From a virus: a DNA stretch of 45,738 bases. The stretch covers positions 1 through 45,738 of IMG/VR virus record IMGVR_UViG_3300046804_002937; one strand, given 5' to 3'. Position numbers and translations under genes: made by a program. Position 1 is the first letter of the stretch. Every line of letters starts with the position of its first letter. Positions 1-7,165 of the stretch are shown here, piece by piece. The notes beneath the pieces are model-generated. The model was not told where the DNA came from. It saw nothing but the letters and a program-made list of their open reading frames with translations, and made no database searches.

Positions 1-1046
1 TGGATAGTCTTCACTTCACTTTTTACTTTACCGACTGGGAAGTAGTTCTCGCGAATTACTGCGAGTTTGCCATTAAACTCACCTTCTGTGGTGAACTCAA
101 CACCCTCTGCGAGTGTCTTCATCTTAGCAATTTGTGTTTCCGTCAAACCTTCGCAGATCTTACGGATTGATTCGTTTTTCTTTGCAACATTTAGTTCTTC
201 AACGAGTGCTGCCTTTTCTGCATCGCGAGCAGCGGCTTCTTCTTCAAGAGCAGCGACTCGTTGTGCAAGAGTTTCTGCTACATCAACCTTCTCGTCTGGA
301 ATTTCAATGTAGTGCTCAGCGAATAGATTCTTGAGACCACCAATGAAATCATCAACGAGTTCGGCGCGTAGACCTGTTTCGATAGCAACGGCATTGTCTG
401 ACATCCATTGTTCGACGACATAGTTTAGATATTCGTCGACTTGACCTGCCATTTCTTCCTTGATGGTTTCAACTGCTTCAGTTAGAACTGCATCGTTTTC
501 GGTCATCATTTCTTCGATGATCGTATCAATGCGAGCATTTACTGCTGCTTCGAAAATGGTTGTTGCTTTCGTGCGGAATTCTTCAGAAAGTGATTCGCCA
601 TTGAATAGCGCATCAACATCTTCAGCCATGGACTTGTGAGCCTTCTTCTTCCAGGCTTCTTTCATTTCCTTCTTGGCTTCTTCTTCGTCTTTCTCGTCTG
701 CTTCTTCGGCTTCAGCCTTTGCTTCAGCAACGATTTCTTCTTCAGAAGATTCTGTTTCTTCGCCGATATTTGGGTTTAGTGTTGAATCTGTTGCGGCTGG
801 TTTTGCAAGTCCTGCAGACTTGACAGAACCGATAGCCTTGTCGCCATCTTCTACTGCATTACCCTTACCAGCAACTGGCTTTGCTGATTCTTCGGTATCT
901 GGTTCGCCAACAGGACCACCTGGGTTTTCTGTTGTGGCACCGCCGAGATCGTTAACTTCAGCATCTGGTTTCTGCATTGGTTCCTTACCTGCAGCCATTG
1001 ATGCTTTTAGAATTTCTGCAGCGGATTCTGATAATGTCTTTGCCAT
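1..1046 (-). CDS. gp22: Prohead core scaffolding protein gp22 (3' end cut by window)
   Basis: Major internal scaffold on which the prohead shell assembles; in T4 it is later degraded by the gp21 protease. Hand translation from the ATG at 1046 gives MAKTLSESAAEILKAS and stays open to base 1, so at least 348 residues are present and the C-terminus is missing. Residues about 20-70 are rich in Gly, Pro, Ala and Glu. Residues about 80-120 are an acidic Glu/Ala/Lys run. The rest is Glu-rich and probably helical, as expected for a core protein. T4 gp22 is 269 residues, so this one is longer. The start is fixed by a TAGGAG ribosome site 9 bases upstream and a TATAAATA late promoter box further upstream. 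It follows gp21 directly, the T4 order. The identification rests on gene position and composition. Confidence 0.85.
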   Translation of the reverse strand, partial: MAKTLSESAAEILKASMAAGKEPMQKPDAEVNDLGGATTENPGGPVGEPDTEESAKPVAGKGNAVEDGDKAIGSVKSAGLAKPAATDSTLNPNIGEETESSEEEIVAEAKAEAEEADEKDEEEAKKEMKEAWKKKAHKSMAEDVDALFNGESLSEEFRTKATTIFEAAVNARIDTIIEEMMTENDAVLTEAVETIKEEMAGQVDEYLNYVVEQWMSDNAVAIETGLRAELVDDFIGGLKNLFAEHYIEIPDEKVDVAETLAQRVAALEEEAAARDAEKAALVEELNVAKKNESIRKICEGLTETQIAKMKTLAEGVEFTTEGEFNGKLAVIRENYFPVGKVKSEVKTI

Positions 1047-1073
1047 TTGATTAAACTCCTAAAGAAGTAAATA

Positions 1074-1081
1074 TATTTATA
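1074..1081 (-). promoter_or_regulatory. T4-type late promoter box upstream of gp22
   Basis: The minus strand reads TATAAATA, an exact match to the T4 late promoter core recognised by gp55-modified RNA polymerase. It lies in the 39-base gap between the gp21 stop and the gp22 start, 27 bases before the ATG. That leaves room for a start site and the TAGGAG ribosome site. A dedicated late promoter fits the large amounts of scaffold needed. Confidence 0.7.
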
Positions 1082-1085
1082 AATT

Positions 1086-1730
1086 TTACAGTTTTGACAA
1101 GAAGTTTTCAAAGATCTTCAATGAGACTTCTTCGATCTGTTTTTGCTTTGCGTTCTTGATTTGGTTATAGTATTCATTGATGTCAACTTCTTTCACTTTA
1201 CCATTGTCCCAAACCCACTCTTTGCCTTCCATAATGCCTTGAACGAAAGCACCTGGTGCGGACGGATCCGCTACAATATCAGCCGCTGTGGCTAGATAAT
1301 AGTCATCTTGAACCACATTGACACCATTCACTTCTTTAAGTGAACCCATGCCTCGTGATGATACACCTAGTTGCGCACCGCCTTCCATTAGAGACTTGGC
1401 GATTTTACCCATAGGTGTTTCAAGAATTTTTGCCTTACCGATCCACTGAGTGCCTTCTTGCTTTAAAGAAGTGATCAAGTGAGAGACTCGGTCTAAATTG
1501 ATTGATGGAGAATCTGGGTGACCCAATTCACCGAATGCGCGATTCTTTGCGACATATTCTTCGTTGTATCGCTTTACTTCTTTTGCAAGAGTATCAGTCT
1601 TATACATACGACCGTTTTTGTTTTTCATTTCTGCAACGAGAAATGGACCCTCAATGAATAACGATTTGACACCACCCTTTTCTTCGGTGATGACTCGAAC
1701 ATCATTGATATTTTCGGTAATTAGTTTCAT
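1086..1730 (-). CDS. gp21: Prohead core protease gp21
   Basis: Serine protease that matures the T4-like prohead by cutting scaffold, core and shell proteins. The 214 residues (T4 gp21 is 212) contain the family hallmarks: the catalytic His in GELGHPDSP (His71), the Ser in GVSSRGMGS (Ser124/125), and a conserved ADIVADPSAPGA block (about 150-161) that probably supplies the acidic residue. The C-terminal 40 residues are Lys/Glu/Gln-rich and may be the self-cleaved tail. The N-terminus contains LITE followed by Asn, which fits the (L/I)xxE cleavage pattern of this enzyme. It starts 2 bases after the stop of the gp68-like gene and lies just before gp22, as in T4. Confidence 0.93.
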   Translation of the reverse strand: MKLITENINDVRVITEEKGGVKSLFIEGPFLVAEMKNKNGRMYKTDTLAKEVKRYNEEYVAKNRAFGELGHPDSPSINLDRVSHLITSLKQEGTQWIGKAKILETPMGKIAKSLMEGGAQLGVSSRGMGSLKEVNGVNVVQDDYYLATAADIVADPSAPGAFVQGIMEGKEWVWDNGKVKEVDINEYYNQIKNAKQKQIEEVSLKIFENFLSKL

Positions 1731-1732
1731 GT

Positions 1733-2032
1733 TTATAGCCCCAGTGATGCGCGTTTTCTAAGTGAACGCTTTCTCTTAATTAAAGCACGAGCCATTTTTG
1801 CTCTGCGCTTCATCTTTCCTTTTCGTTGTGAAATACGACGACGCAATCTTTCAGCAGCAGTCATGCGCTTTAATTTGCCACCACGAATGGTGTAACCTTT
1901 AACTGCTGATACAACTTTTCGGCGTTGCACTTTGCCACCACGAACTCTAGCGCGAATGAGTTTTTTACGACCCATGCGCTGTACATTGGCTTCAGCAATA
2001 ATTTCTCTAACTGCTTCAGAAATTAAACTCAT
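1733..2032 (-). CDS. gp68: Small basic prohead core protein, gp68-like
   Basis: The product has 99 residues and is extremely basic, with Arg/Lys runs through residues 20-97 (for example RMGRKKLIRARVRGGK), so it probably contacts DNA or the acidic scaffold. It sits in the T4 slot for gene 68, just before gp21. The N-terminus MSLISEAVREIIAEA contains two sites of the gp21 cleavage form (L/I)xxE-A (LISE-A and IIAE-A). This suggests a targeting peptide removed at maturation. It overlaps the preceding gene by four bases (ATGA). T4 gp68 is 141 residues, so the gp68 name rests on position, size and charge, not on a clear sequence match. Confidence 0.6.
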   Translation of the reverse strand: MSLISEAVREIIAEANVQRMGRKKLIRARVRGGKVQRRKVVSAVKGYTIRGGKLKRMTAAERLRRRISQRKGKMKRRAKMARALIKRKRSLRKRASLGL

Positions 2033-2919
2033 TTGCCACCAATTTTATATTCAACTTTGCTCAATGCAAAGTGTGCTGCTTTTTCGAATCCTTTTGGAGT
2101 CGTAAGCATGTCAGCAAATTTCTTTTTATTTTCGTCGTTCAATGCACCATGAACCATATGAATGGCTTTTGCTGCACCGTGACTCACTTTTAATTTTGAT
2201 CCGTCAGCAAACTTCATATGCTTTGCAAGTGCTTTTGGATTTTCTTCTTGCGCATAAGCAGCAACTTGTTCAAGACTTTCCAGAATCACTGATTCTGCTT
2301 GCACACCTGGGACATTTTGCGATCCAAATGAACCTGCTGTGCCAGTGCCACCAGCATTGTATGGAATTGTAAACACAAGACCATATTTGTCATTTGTATA
2401 CAATGCTACACGCTTGCCGTCTGGAAAAATACGAATACCTTTGCGGCGAAGAACAAGCATTGGTGATGGTTGAATTTCATCTTTCAATGCTTCACCAAGT
2501 TGTTCTTTATCTTCAAACTCAATTTCAGCACTATTGTTGAGCGACTTCATAATTCCAGTTGCTTGTTTTAATTTTTGCACTGTGCTGCGGAACTGGCTTG
2601 CTGGCAAACTTGGATCAAGCATGTTTGACGGAATTGATGAAGTAAGATTCATATAATGTTGACGAGCATTTGCAGGAATCTTGTTCAACAATTGATTCAT
2701 TGGCATCTTTGGATTTTTTGCTGCAGCAGCAGAGAGCATTCTGTGACCTGCAATGGCTGCGCCAACATTGAGGGTTTTCATCCCCAATGCTGATTTAGCA
2801 GCAGTCACACGAGTTTTTAACTCGTTATCAGACTTCTGCTGTTGCGGCGACTTCTGCGCTGGTGTCTGTGGAGACATCTGCGCTTCCGTCAAGTTCTGTC
2901 TGAGATGTTTGAATTTCAT
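2029..2919 (-). CDS. Probable internal head protein of unknown function
   Basis: The product has 296 residues and no domain I recognise. Residues 15-60 are Gln/Ser/Pro/Lys-rich. The middle holds RRKGIRIFPDGKRVALYT (about 155-175) followed by a Gly-rich stretch, and the C-terminal third is Ala/Lys-rich and helical. The N-terminus MKFKHLRQNLTEAQ resembles the capsid-targeting peptides of T4 internal proteins (MKxxxxFxxEA), and the gene lies among prohead core genes. I therefore infer packaging inside the head and trimming by gp21. Its first 92 bases overlap the end of gp67 in another frame. An alternative ATG at 2877 has a better GGAAG ribosome site, so the start is uncertain. Confidence 0.6.
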   Translation of the reverse strand: MKFKHLRQNLTEAQMSPQTPAQKSPQQQKSDNELKTRVTAAKSALGMKTLNVGAAIAGHRMLSAAAAKNPKMPMNQLLNKIPANARQHYMNLTSSIPSNMLDPSLPASQFRSTVQKLKQATGIMKSLNNSAEIEFEDKEQLGEALKDEIQPSPMLVLRRKGIRIFPDGKRVALYTNDKYGLVFTIPYNAGGTGTAGSFGSQNVPGVQAESVILESLEQVAAYAQEENPKALAKHMKFADGSKLKVSHGAAKAIHMVHGALNDENKKKFADMLTTPKGFEKAAHFALSKVEYKIGGK

Positions 2920-3079
2920 CTTGTACGCCTAGTAAATTAGATGCGATTTCTACTTTCTTAACTTCTAATGCATCAGTGATTTTATTTGCAATTGCATTAT
3001 TGAAAGCATTTAAAAAGCCTTCTTTATCACCAGCAATTGCTGCCGTCACTGCTTGTACTGAAAATCCATTATCTTCCAT
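2828..3079 (-). CDS. gp67: Prohead core protein gp67-like
   Basis: Small prohead core protein, 83 residues from the ATG at 3079 (MEDNGFSVQAVTAAIAG). T4 gp67 is 80 residues and lies at the same place, between gp20 and gp68/gp21. The central part, FLNAFNNAIANKITDAL to about residue 50, is helical. The C-terminal 30 residues are acidic and low in complexity (Asp/Ser/Thr/Ala/Glu). A longer reading would start with TTG at 3091, but GGAG lies 6 bases before the 3079 ATG, so the shorter form is preferred. The last 92 bases are shared out of frame with the next gene. Confidence 0.75.
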   Translation of the reverse strand: MEDNGFSVQAVTAAIAGDKEGFLNAFNNAIANKITDALEVKKVEIASNLLGVQDEIQTSQTELDGSADVSTDTSAEVAATAEV

Positions 3080-3091
3080 AATTATCTCCAA

Positions 3092-4726
3092 TTATTTAGT
3101 AAATTGCGATTGAAACGCTTGGTCGAAATTATTTGCTTGCGGAGCATCGCTGACTACTGGTAATGCATCACCATTAGCAGGTTGATTTGCACCACTCATC
3201 ATATTTTGTGGGAGTGTTGGCAAAGCAGCCTTTTCAGCCTCGCTCGCCGCCGCCTCTTCTTCTAATTCCTTTTCCATACGCTCAATACCTTCTTCATCAA
3301 AATGAAGGACATGTTTCTTGACCCATGCTTTTGAGAAGTATGAGCCAACATATGGATCGATCTGAGTCATGAGTTGTAGGCGAGCAGCCATTAACTCTGA
3401 TTCTTTCAACTCCATGAAATTGTTATCTTTCAAGAAGTCGTAGTGAATCTTTTCTTTTAATTCTTTCCATTCGTCGACGGAACAGATGCCCTTCAGAGCC
3501 AATTGTCTTTCCATCAATTCGTCGAACAGAATACTGAACTTGGTGCGAAGTTTATCAACAAATTTACTGAACTTAATTTCGTCACGAGTAATTTCTGTTG
3601 TACGACCAAGAGAAAATCCTTGATTCTGTTCCAAACGAGAGACTGGAACATTCAATGCCTTGTACAACTTCTTTTCGAAGTAATTGACATCAGCCATTTC
3701 GCCAAGATTTTGACCTGCTGGTAGAGTCGTGATTTCGGTATTCTTGCCTTCACCACGACGAGGAATCCAGAAATCTTCCATCATTGACATAAACTTACGA
3801 TCGTCTTTGACTTCACCAGTGGCTGAGTCATAGACAACCTTGTTACGGAACTTTGTCATCATATCACGAAGATATTGTTCCGACTTAACTTTCGGCATGT
3901 TGCCGACATCGATGTAGAACACTCTTCGTTCTGGTGCTCGTGATAGGCGATAGATAACGATCGCGTCTTCAACCATGCGCAATTGATTAAGTGGCTTGAT
4001 GGCTTTGTGAAGGTACGAAAGCACGAGCATTCGTTTTGGGTCCATCAAGCCAGAGTTAATATTTACGATTGCATCTGTGGCAATCTTAACTGCTGAATCT
4101 GTAGGAGAGGTGACAATGGTTTGACCCTGCGTCATTGCTCTTTCATTGTAAACATAAAATTCTTGCACACCAGCAACAGTTTCAACGCCAGTTCTTGGAT
4201 CTCTTTTCTTTACAACGCTACGAACTTTGCGAACTTTTCTTGGGTCAAGATAAAGTAATTCTTGAATACCGCCTCTTGGATTTTTTTCATCGATCAAGAC
4301 TTGATAATACAAGCGACCGTCAATGTACCAATTGCGGAAAACATCTGGACCATTATTTGAAAAGTCCAACATGCGAAGAATATTTTCAAATTCTTCGCGA
4401 ATCATATCTTTGATATTGTCTGGTTGCTCAAGATCATCGAGCATGATTGTGACTGATTTACCAGTTGTGTCATGCACAACTGATTCGTTGACGATGTCAT
4501 CGATTGCAGATTCTAATTCTGCTTGCATCGCCATTTCGCGATAACGAGAAATTAGATCGTTCTCGTTCTTATAACTTGCTTCTAGGTCAAGATAGGTTCC
4601 GAAATATCCACCAGAAGTGACTGTAATTGCGCCGTCATCATTGACGGGTGCAGCAATCTGCGGCTGAAGTTGGACATCTTCAGGTTTTTTGCGTAGGATT
4701 TCGAAACCGAATAGATTTATAGCCAT
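3092..4726 (-). CDS. gp20: Portal vertex protein gp20
   Basis: Dodecameric portal at the head vertex. It starts prohead assembly, is the channel for DNA entry, and docks the terminase and later the neck. The 544 residues compare with 524 in T4. The family pattern is clear: an N-terminal stretch with YFGTYLDLE and SRYREMAMQAELESAIDDIV, the central WYIDGRLYYQVLID and IQELLYLDPRKVRKVR strands, and RRVFYIDVGNMPKVKSEQY with the following LPAGQNLGEMADVNYFEKKL. An acidic, Ala-rich C-terminal tail follows. GGAG 5 bases before the ATG supports the start. The gene is preceded by a strong hairpin and followed by gp67. Confidence 0.96.
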   Translation of the reverse strand: MAINLFGFEILRKKPEDVQLQPQIAAPVNDDGAITVTSGGYFGTYLDLEASYKNENDLISRYREMAMQAELESAIDDIVNESVVHDTTGKSVTIMLDDLEQPDNIKDMIREEFENILRMLDFSNNGPDVFRNWYIDGRLYYQVLIDEKNPRGGIQELLYLDPRKVRKVRSVVKKRDPRTGVETVAGVQEFYVYNERAMTQGQTIVTSPTDSAVKIATDAIVNINSGLMDPKRMLVLSYLHKAIKPLNQLRMVEDAIVIYRLSRAPERRVFYIDVGNMPKVKSEQYLRDMMTKFRNKVVYDSATGEVKDDRKFMSMMEDFWIPRRGEGKNTEITTLPAGQNLGEMADVNYFEKKLYKALNVPVSRLEQNQGFSLGRTTEITRDEIKFSKFVDKLRTKFSILFDELMERQLALKGICSVDEWKELKEKIHYDFLKDNNFMELKESELMAARLQLMTQIDPYVGSYFSKAWVKKHVLHFDEEGIERMEKELEEEAAASEAEKAALPTLPQNMMSGANQPANGDALPVVSDAPQANNFDQAFQSQFTK

Positions 4727-4745
4727 GAATGCTCCATCATAAAGA

Positions 4746-4769
4746 GGGGGAAGGTTTTACCCTTCCCCC
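4746..4769 (-). terminator. Strong hairpin between gp19 and gp20 (terminator or mRNA-end structure)
   Basis: A perfect 9-base-pair stem (GGGGGAAGG / CCTTCCCCC) with a 6-base loop fills the middle of the 55-base gap between the gp19 stop and the gp20 start. On the transcribed strand it is followed by TCTTTATG, which is only weakly U-rich. It could be a partial terminator that lowers portal expression relative to the abundant tube protein, or a stabilising or processing structure. It lies just upstream of the gp20 ribosome site. Confidence 0.6.
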
Positions 4770-4781
4770 ATTTAAACACAA

Positions 4782-5372
4782 TTAGATATTGCCGATCAAT
4801 GTGTCGACTGGGCTCTTCAGACTTGAAAGAGTACCACGATCAATCGTCTCGAAGTATTGGAACGAGAAGTTGACAGAGTATTCTTCAATTGTGTCGTTTG
4901 AACCCCAATCTAGATCGATCTGAGCGACATCTGTTGGAAACATTCCAACAAAACGATATCGCTTCAATATATTGCCAGTTTTACCGTATTGAATAACATC
5001 TGCATCAACACCATATTGCTGTGATGTACGAGCGCGAGCATTACGGAGATTATCCGTGTTACCATTGATGTTAGTAATCCAGGATTCGAATGCATTACGA
5101 AGAACAAAATCTTCGTCATTAATTACTGTTACTGACCAATCAGCGAAAGTACGATTACCAGCAACCTTTACTTCACGACCGAAGTAAGGGACTGTAACCA
5201 TGCCGATTGTTGATCCTGGCAATGCGGCAGTCTTAACCATGAAGGTAGACTTTACTGAAGCATTGTTTCTATTTGTCACAAATGCAGGGAAATTTAGTCG
5301 GACTTCGAATAAATTTGGACGAGCACCGTCATACTGTAATTGAGTACGAAACTGATTTACATTAAAAGCCAT
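4782..5372 (-). CDS. gp19: Tail tube protein gp19
   Basis: Subunit of the inner tail tube through which DNA passes. The 196 residues (T4 gp19 is 163) begin MAFNVNQFRTQLQYDGARPN, typical of the T4-like tube family. They contain the conserved VPYFGREVKVAGNRTFADW block (about 60-78) and end with the strand VNFSFQYFETID. The ribosome site AGGAGA lies 5 bases before the ATG. A late-promoter-like AATAAATA box overlaps the stop of gp18 just upstream. It follows gp18 as in T4. Confidence 0.95.
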   Translation of the reverse strand: MAFNVNQFRTQLQYDGARPNLFEVRLNFPAFVTNRNNASVKSTFMVKTAALPGSTIGMVTVPYFGREVKVAGNRTFADWSVTVINDEDFVLRNAFESWITNINGNTDNLRNARARTSQQYGVDADVIQYGKTGNILKRYRFVGMFPTDVAQIDLDWGSNDTIEEYSVNFSFQYFETIDRGTLSSLKSPVDTLIGNI

Positions 5373-5397
5373 TTTTGTCTCCTGACTTTATCTAGTC

Positions 5398-5405
5398 TAT
5401 TTATT
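5398..5405 (-). promoter_or_regulatory. Probable late promoter box upstream of gp19
   Basis: The minus strand reads AATAAATA, one base from the T4 late core TATAAATA. It is 25 bases before the gp19 ATG and overlaps the gp18 stop codon. Spacing and the need for abundant tube protein support it, but the match is not perfect. Confidence 0.5.
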
Positions 5406-7098
5406 AGAAGCGACCAACGATTTCATCGAAGGCAACACCACTACGGACAGCGACAAAGTTCAACTGGATAAAGTTGATTGATTTGGCTGGTTTGACATAG
5501 ATGTCACCGACAAACTCATTACGATCAACGACTTCTGGTGGATTGTTTGTTTCGTCACAAACAACGCGGAAGTCATAGATACCGCGACGACCTTGTACGA
5601 CTCGTAGGAATGGTTCGACTAGGTTTACGAACTGTGCTCTTGTAAATTCATCGTTAAATTCGAACAACTGAGCCTTCGCAGCACGAGCAATTGCCTTTTC
5701 AAGAACGATAAACAAGCGGCGAACATTGATACGATCGAATGCGCTTGGTTTTGCCAAGAGAGTTTTGTCGCCGAACAACACAGTGCCTTCGCCAGAGAAC
5801 GATACGATTGGATTGACTCCAGCCGCATATAGCACATCTCTTTGTGGCTTGCCTGGATTGAATGCAACTTTGATTACATTCTTCAACTGACCGCGATTGA
5901 ATCCAGCAGGTGAGAACCATGGATCACGATCGTTATCAGTACGAGCGCAAAGACCAGCAACATCACCGTTACATGGAATCCAACGGTAGGTGTCGTTGTA
6001 CTTGTCGTACATATACTTCCAGTTGCTATCCATTACTGCGAATGAGTTCGAAACATTTGCAAGAGCATTGTTGCGATAGTTCACAATAGCAGTTGTTGGG
6101 TCTGTTGAAGTGACATTTGCATATGAAGGTGAAACAAACGCAACGCAGTCGCGGCGACCGCCAGCAAGGCTAATTACATTAGCAGAAACTGTTTCGTTGT
6201 GTGCACCAGACATTACAAGAGAAATGTCGACATTTTCTGCAGCAGCAAACTGAGCGTATGTTAGCATTAGATTGCCGTCAGTTGGTGTTGCATCCGTACC
6301 TTGTACAAACGAAATACCATTGCTTGATTCACCCGCAAATCCGTGCGTTGTATTTGCTGCAACGCCCCAAGTTGCGTTGTTTTGACCCATCACATATACC
6401 CAACGAGAGTTGTTATACAACACATCGCGGTAGTAAAGGCTTGCACCTGATTCGTCTTTGGCATTTGTTGCCTTTGACACATTAGGGAATTTTTCAATGA
6501 CGGTATTTGGTGTACCAGTGATTGCACCAGTTGCATCGATGACTGCAATATGCATTTCATCGTTTGCATTTGTCTTAAATGCATTCGCAACATAGGTTGA
6601 AGTTCCAGGAGCACGATCGAAGTATGGCTTATATGCCCAAGCGTCGAAAGAAGCGGTGTTTGAGTTTGCGCAGAAGGCGATCTTCAACGCATTACCAAGA
6701 GCACCTGGATAACGAGCAGCAAAAGCAATATTGCTATTTGATGCAGTCATGAAAGAAGAATAGTAGTGATCTTCGTTACGAATCTTGGTGTTACCAGCCC
6801 AAGAAGCGACATTCAGAGCAACTGCAGTGTTTAGAGTTGCAGCATCTGAACGAGCAACAAAGAGTGAATTACTATATGAAAGGAAACTTGCTGCTGTGAA
6901 GAATGTTAAGTAAGTATTCGAATCTGGTTTGCCGAATACTTGTACTAGTTCATTTTCAGATGCAACAAGTCGTGCATAATCTGTTGGACCCCACTGAAAC
7001 GCGCCAGCGACCGCGCCAGTAGAAGTGGAAACTGCTGGGACAACGGAAGTTGTGTCAATTTCGGATACATTCACGCCTGGAGATACTTGAAAAGCCAT
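5404..7098 (-). CDS. gp18: Contractile tail sheath protein gp18
   Basis: Main sheath subunit, whose contraction drives the tube through the host envelope. The 564 residues (T4 gp18 is 659) start with the canonical FQVSPGVNVSEID motif and GAFQWGP. They end with the conserved C-terminal domain: DEFTRAQFVNLVEPFLRVVQ, GRRGIYDFRVVCDETNN, then GDIYVKPAKSINFIQLNFVA. The shorter length suggests a smaller variable outer domain than in T4. GACAGGAGC lies 6 bases before the ATG. It follows gp17 after a 67-base gap that holds a possible late promoter. Confidence 0.96.
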   Translation of the reverse strand: MAFQVSPGVNVSEIDTTSVVPAVSTSTGAVAGAFQWGPTDYARLVASENELVQVFGKPDSNTYLTFFTAASFLSYSNSLFVARSDAATLNTAVALNVASWAGNTKIRNEDHYYSSFMTASNSNIAFAARYPGALGNALKIAFCANSNTASFDAWAYKPYFDRAPGTSTYVANAFKTNANDEMHIAVIDATGAITGTPNTVIEKFPNVSKATNAKDESGASLYYRDVLYNNSRWVYVMGQNNATWGVAANTTHGFAGESSNGISFVQGTDATPTDGNLMLTYAQFAAAENVDISLVMSGAHNETVSANVISLAGGRRDCVAFVSPSYANVTSTDPTTAIVNYRNNALANVSNSFAVMDSNWKYMYDKYNDTYRWIPCNGDVAGLCARTDNDRDPWFSPAGFNRGQLKNVIKVAFNPGKPQRDVLYAAGVNPIVSFSGEGTVLFGDKTLLAKPSAFDRINVRRLFIVLEKAIARAAKAQLFEFNDEFTRAQFVNLVEPFLRVVQGRRGIYDFRVVCDETNNPPEVVDRNEFVGDIYVKPAKSINFIQLNFVAVRSGVAFDEIVGRF

Positions 7099-7137
7099 GT
7101 TTTTGCTCCTGTCTTGGAGATTAAGAAATCTACGGTA

Positions 7138-7145
7138 TATTTAGT
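7138..7145 (-). promoter_or_regulatory. Possible late promoter box upstream of gp18
   Basis: The minus strand reads ACTAAATA, six of eight matches to the T4 late core, in the gp17-gp18 gap and 39 bases before the gp18 ATG. The same octamer occurs before gp13 (11882-11889) and before the 128-aa gene (21163-21170), which makes it more credible than one hit alone. Confidence 0.35.
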
Positions 7146-7165
7146 ATTTTGTAGTTTTTAGTGTT

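Noticed and set aside
673-1050. Plus-strand open frame of 125 codons rich in Ser and Ala at the left end
   Set aside because: It is antisense to gp22, which has a ribosome site, a late promoter and correct gene order. The plus-strand frame only reflects the Glu/Ala/Asp codons opposite.
3080-3091. TTG start for gp67 at 3091
   Set aside because: The TTG overlaps the GGAG ribosome site of the ATG at 3079, which has normal spacing.
3093-3100. ACTAAATA late-promoter-like octamer upstream of gp67
   Set aside because: It consists of the last codons and stop of gp20 and lies so close to the gp67 ATG that a transcript from it would lose the GGAG ribosome site.
7099-7165. Possible terminator between gp17 and gp18
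   Set aside because: Only a 5-bp AT-rich stem (AGATT/AATCT) is present, with no U-tract placed after it.
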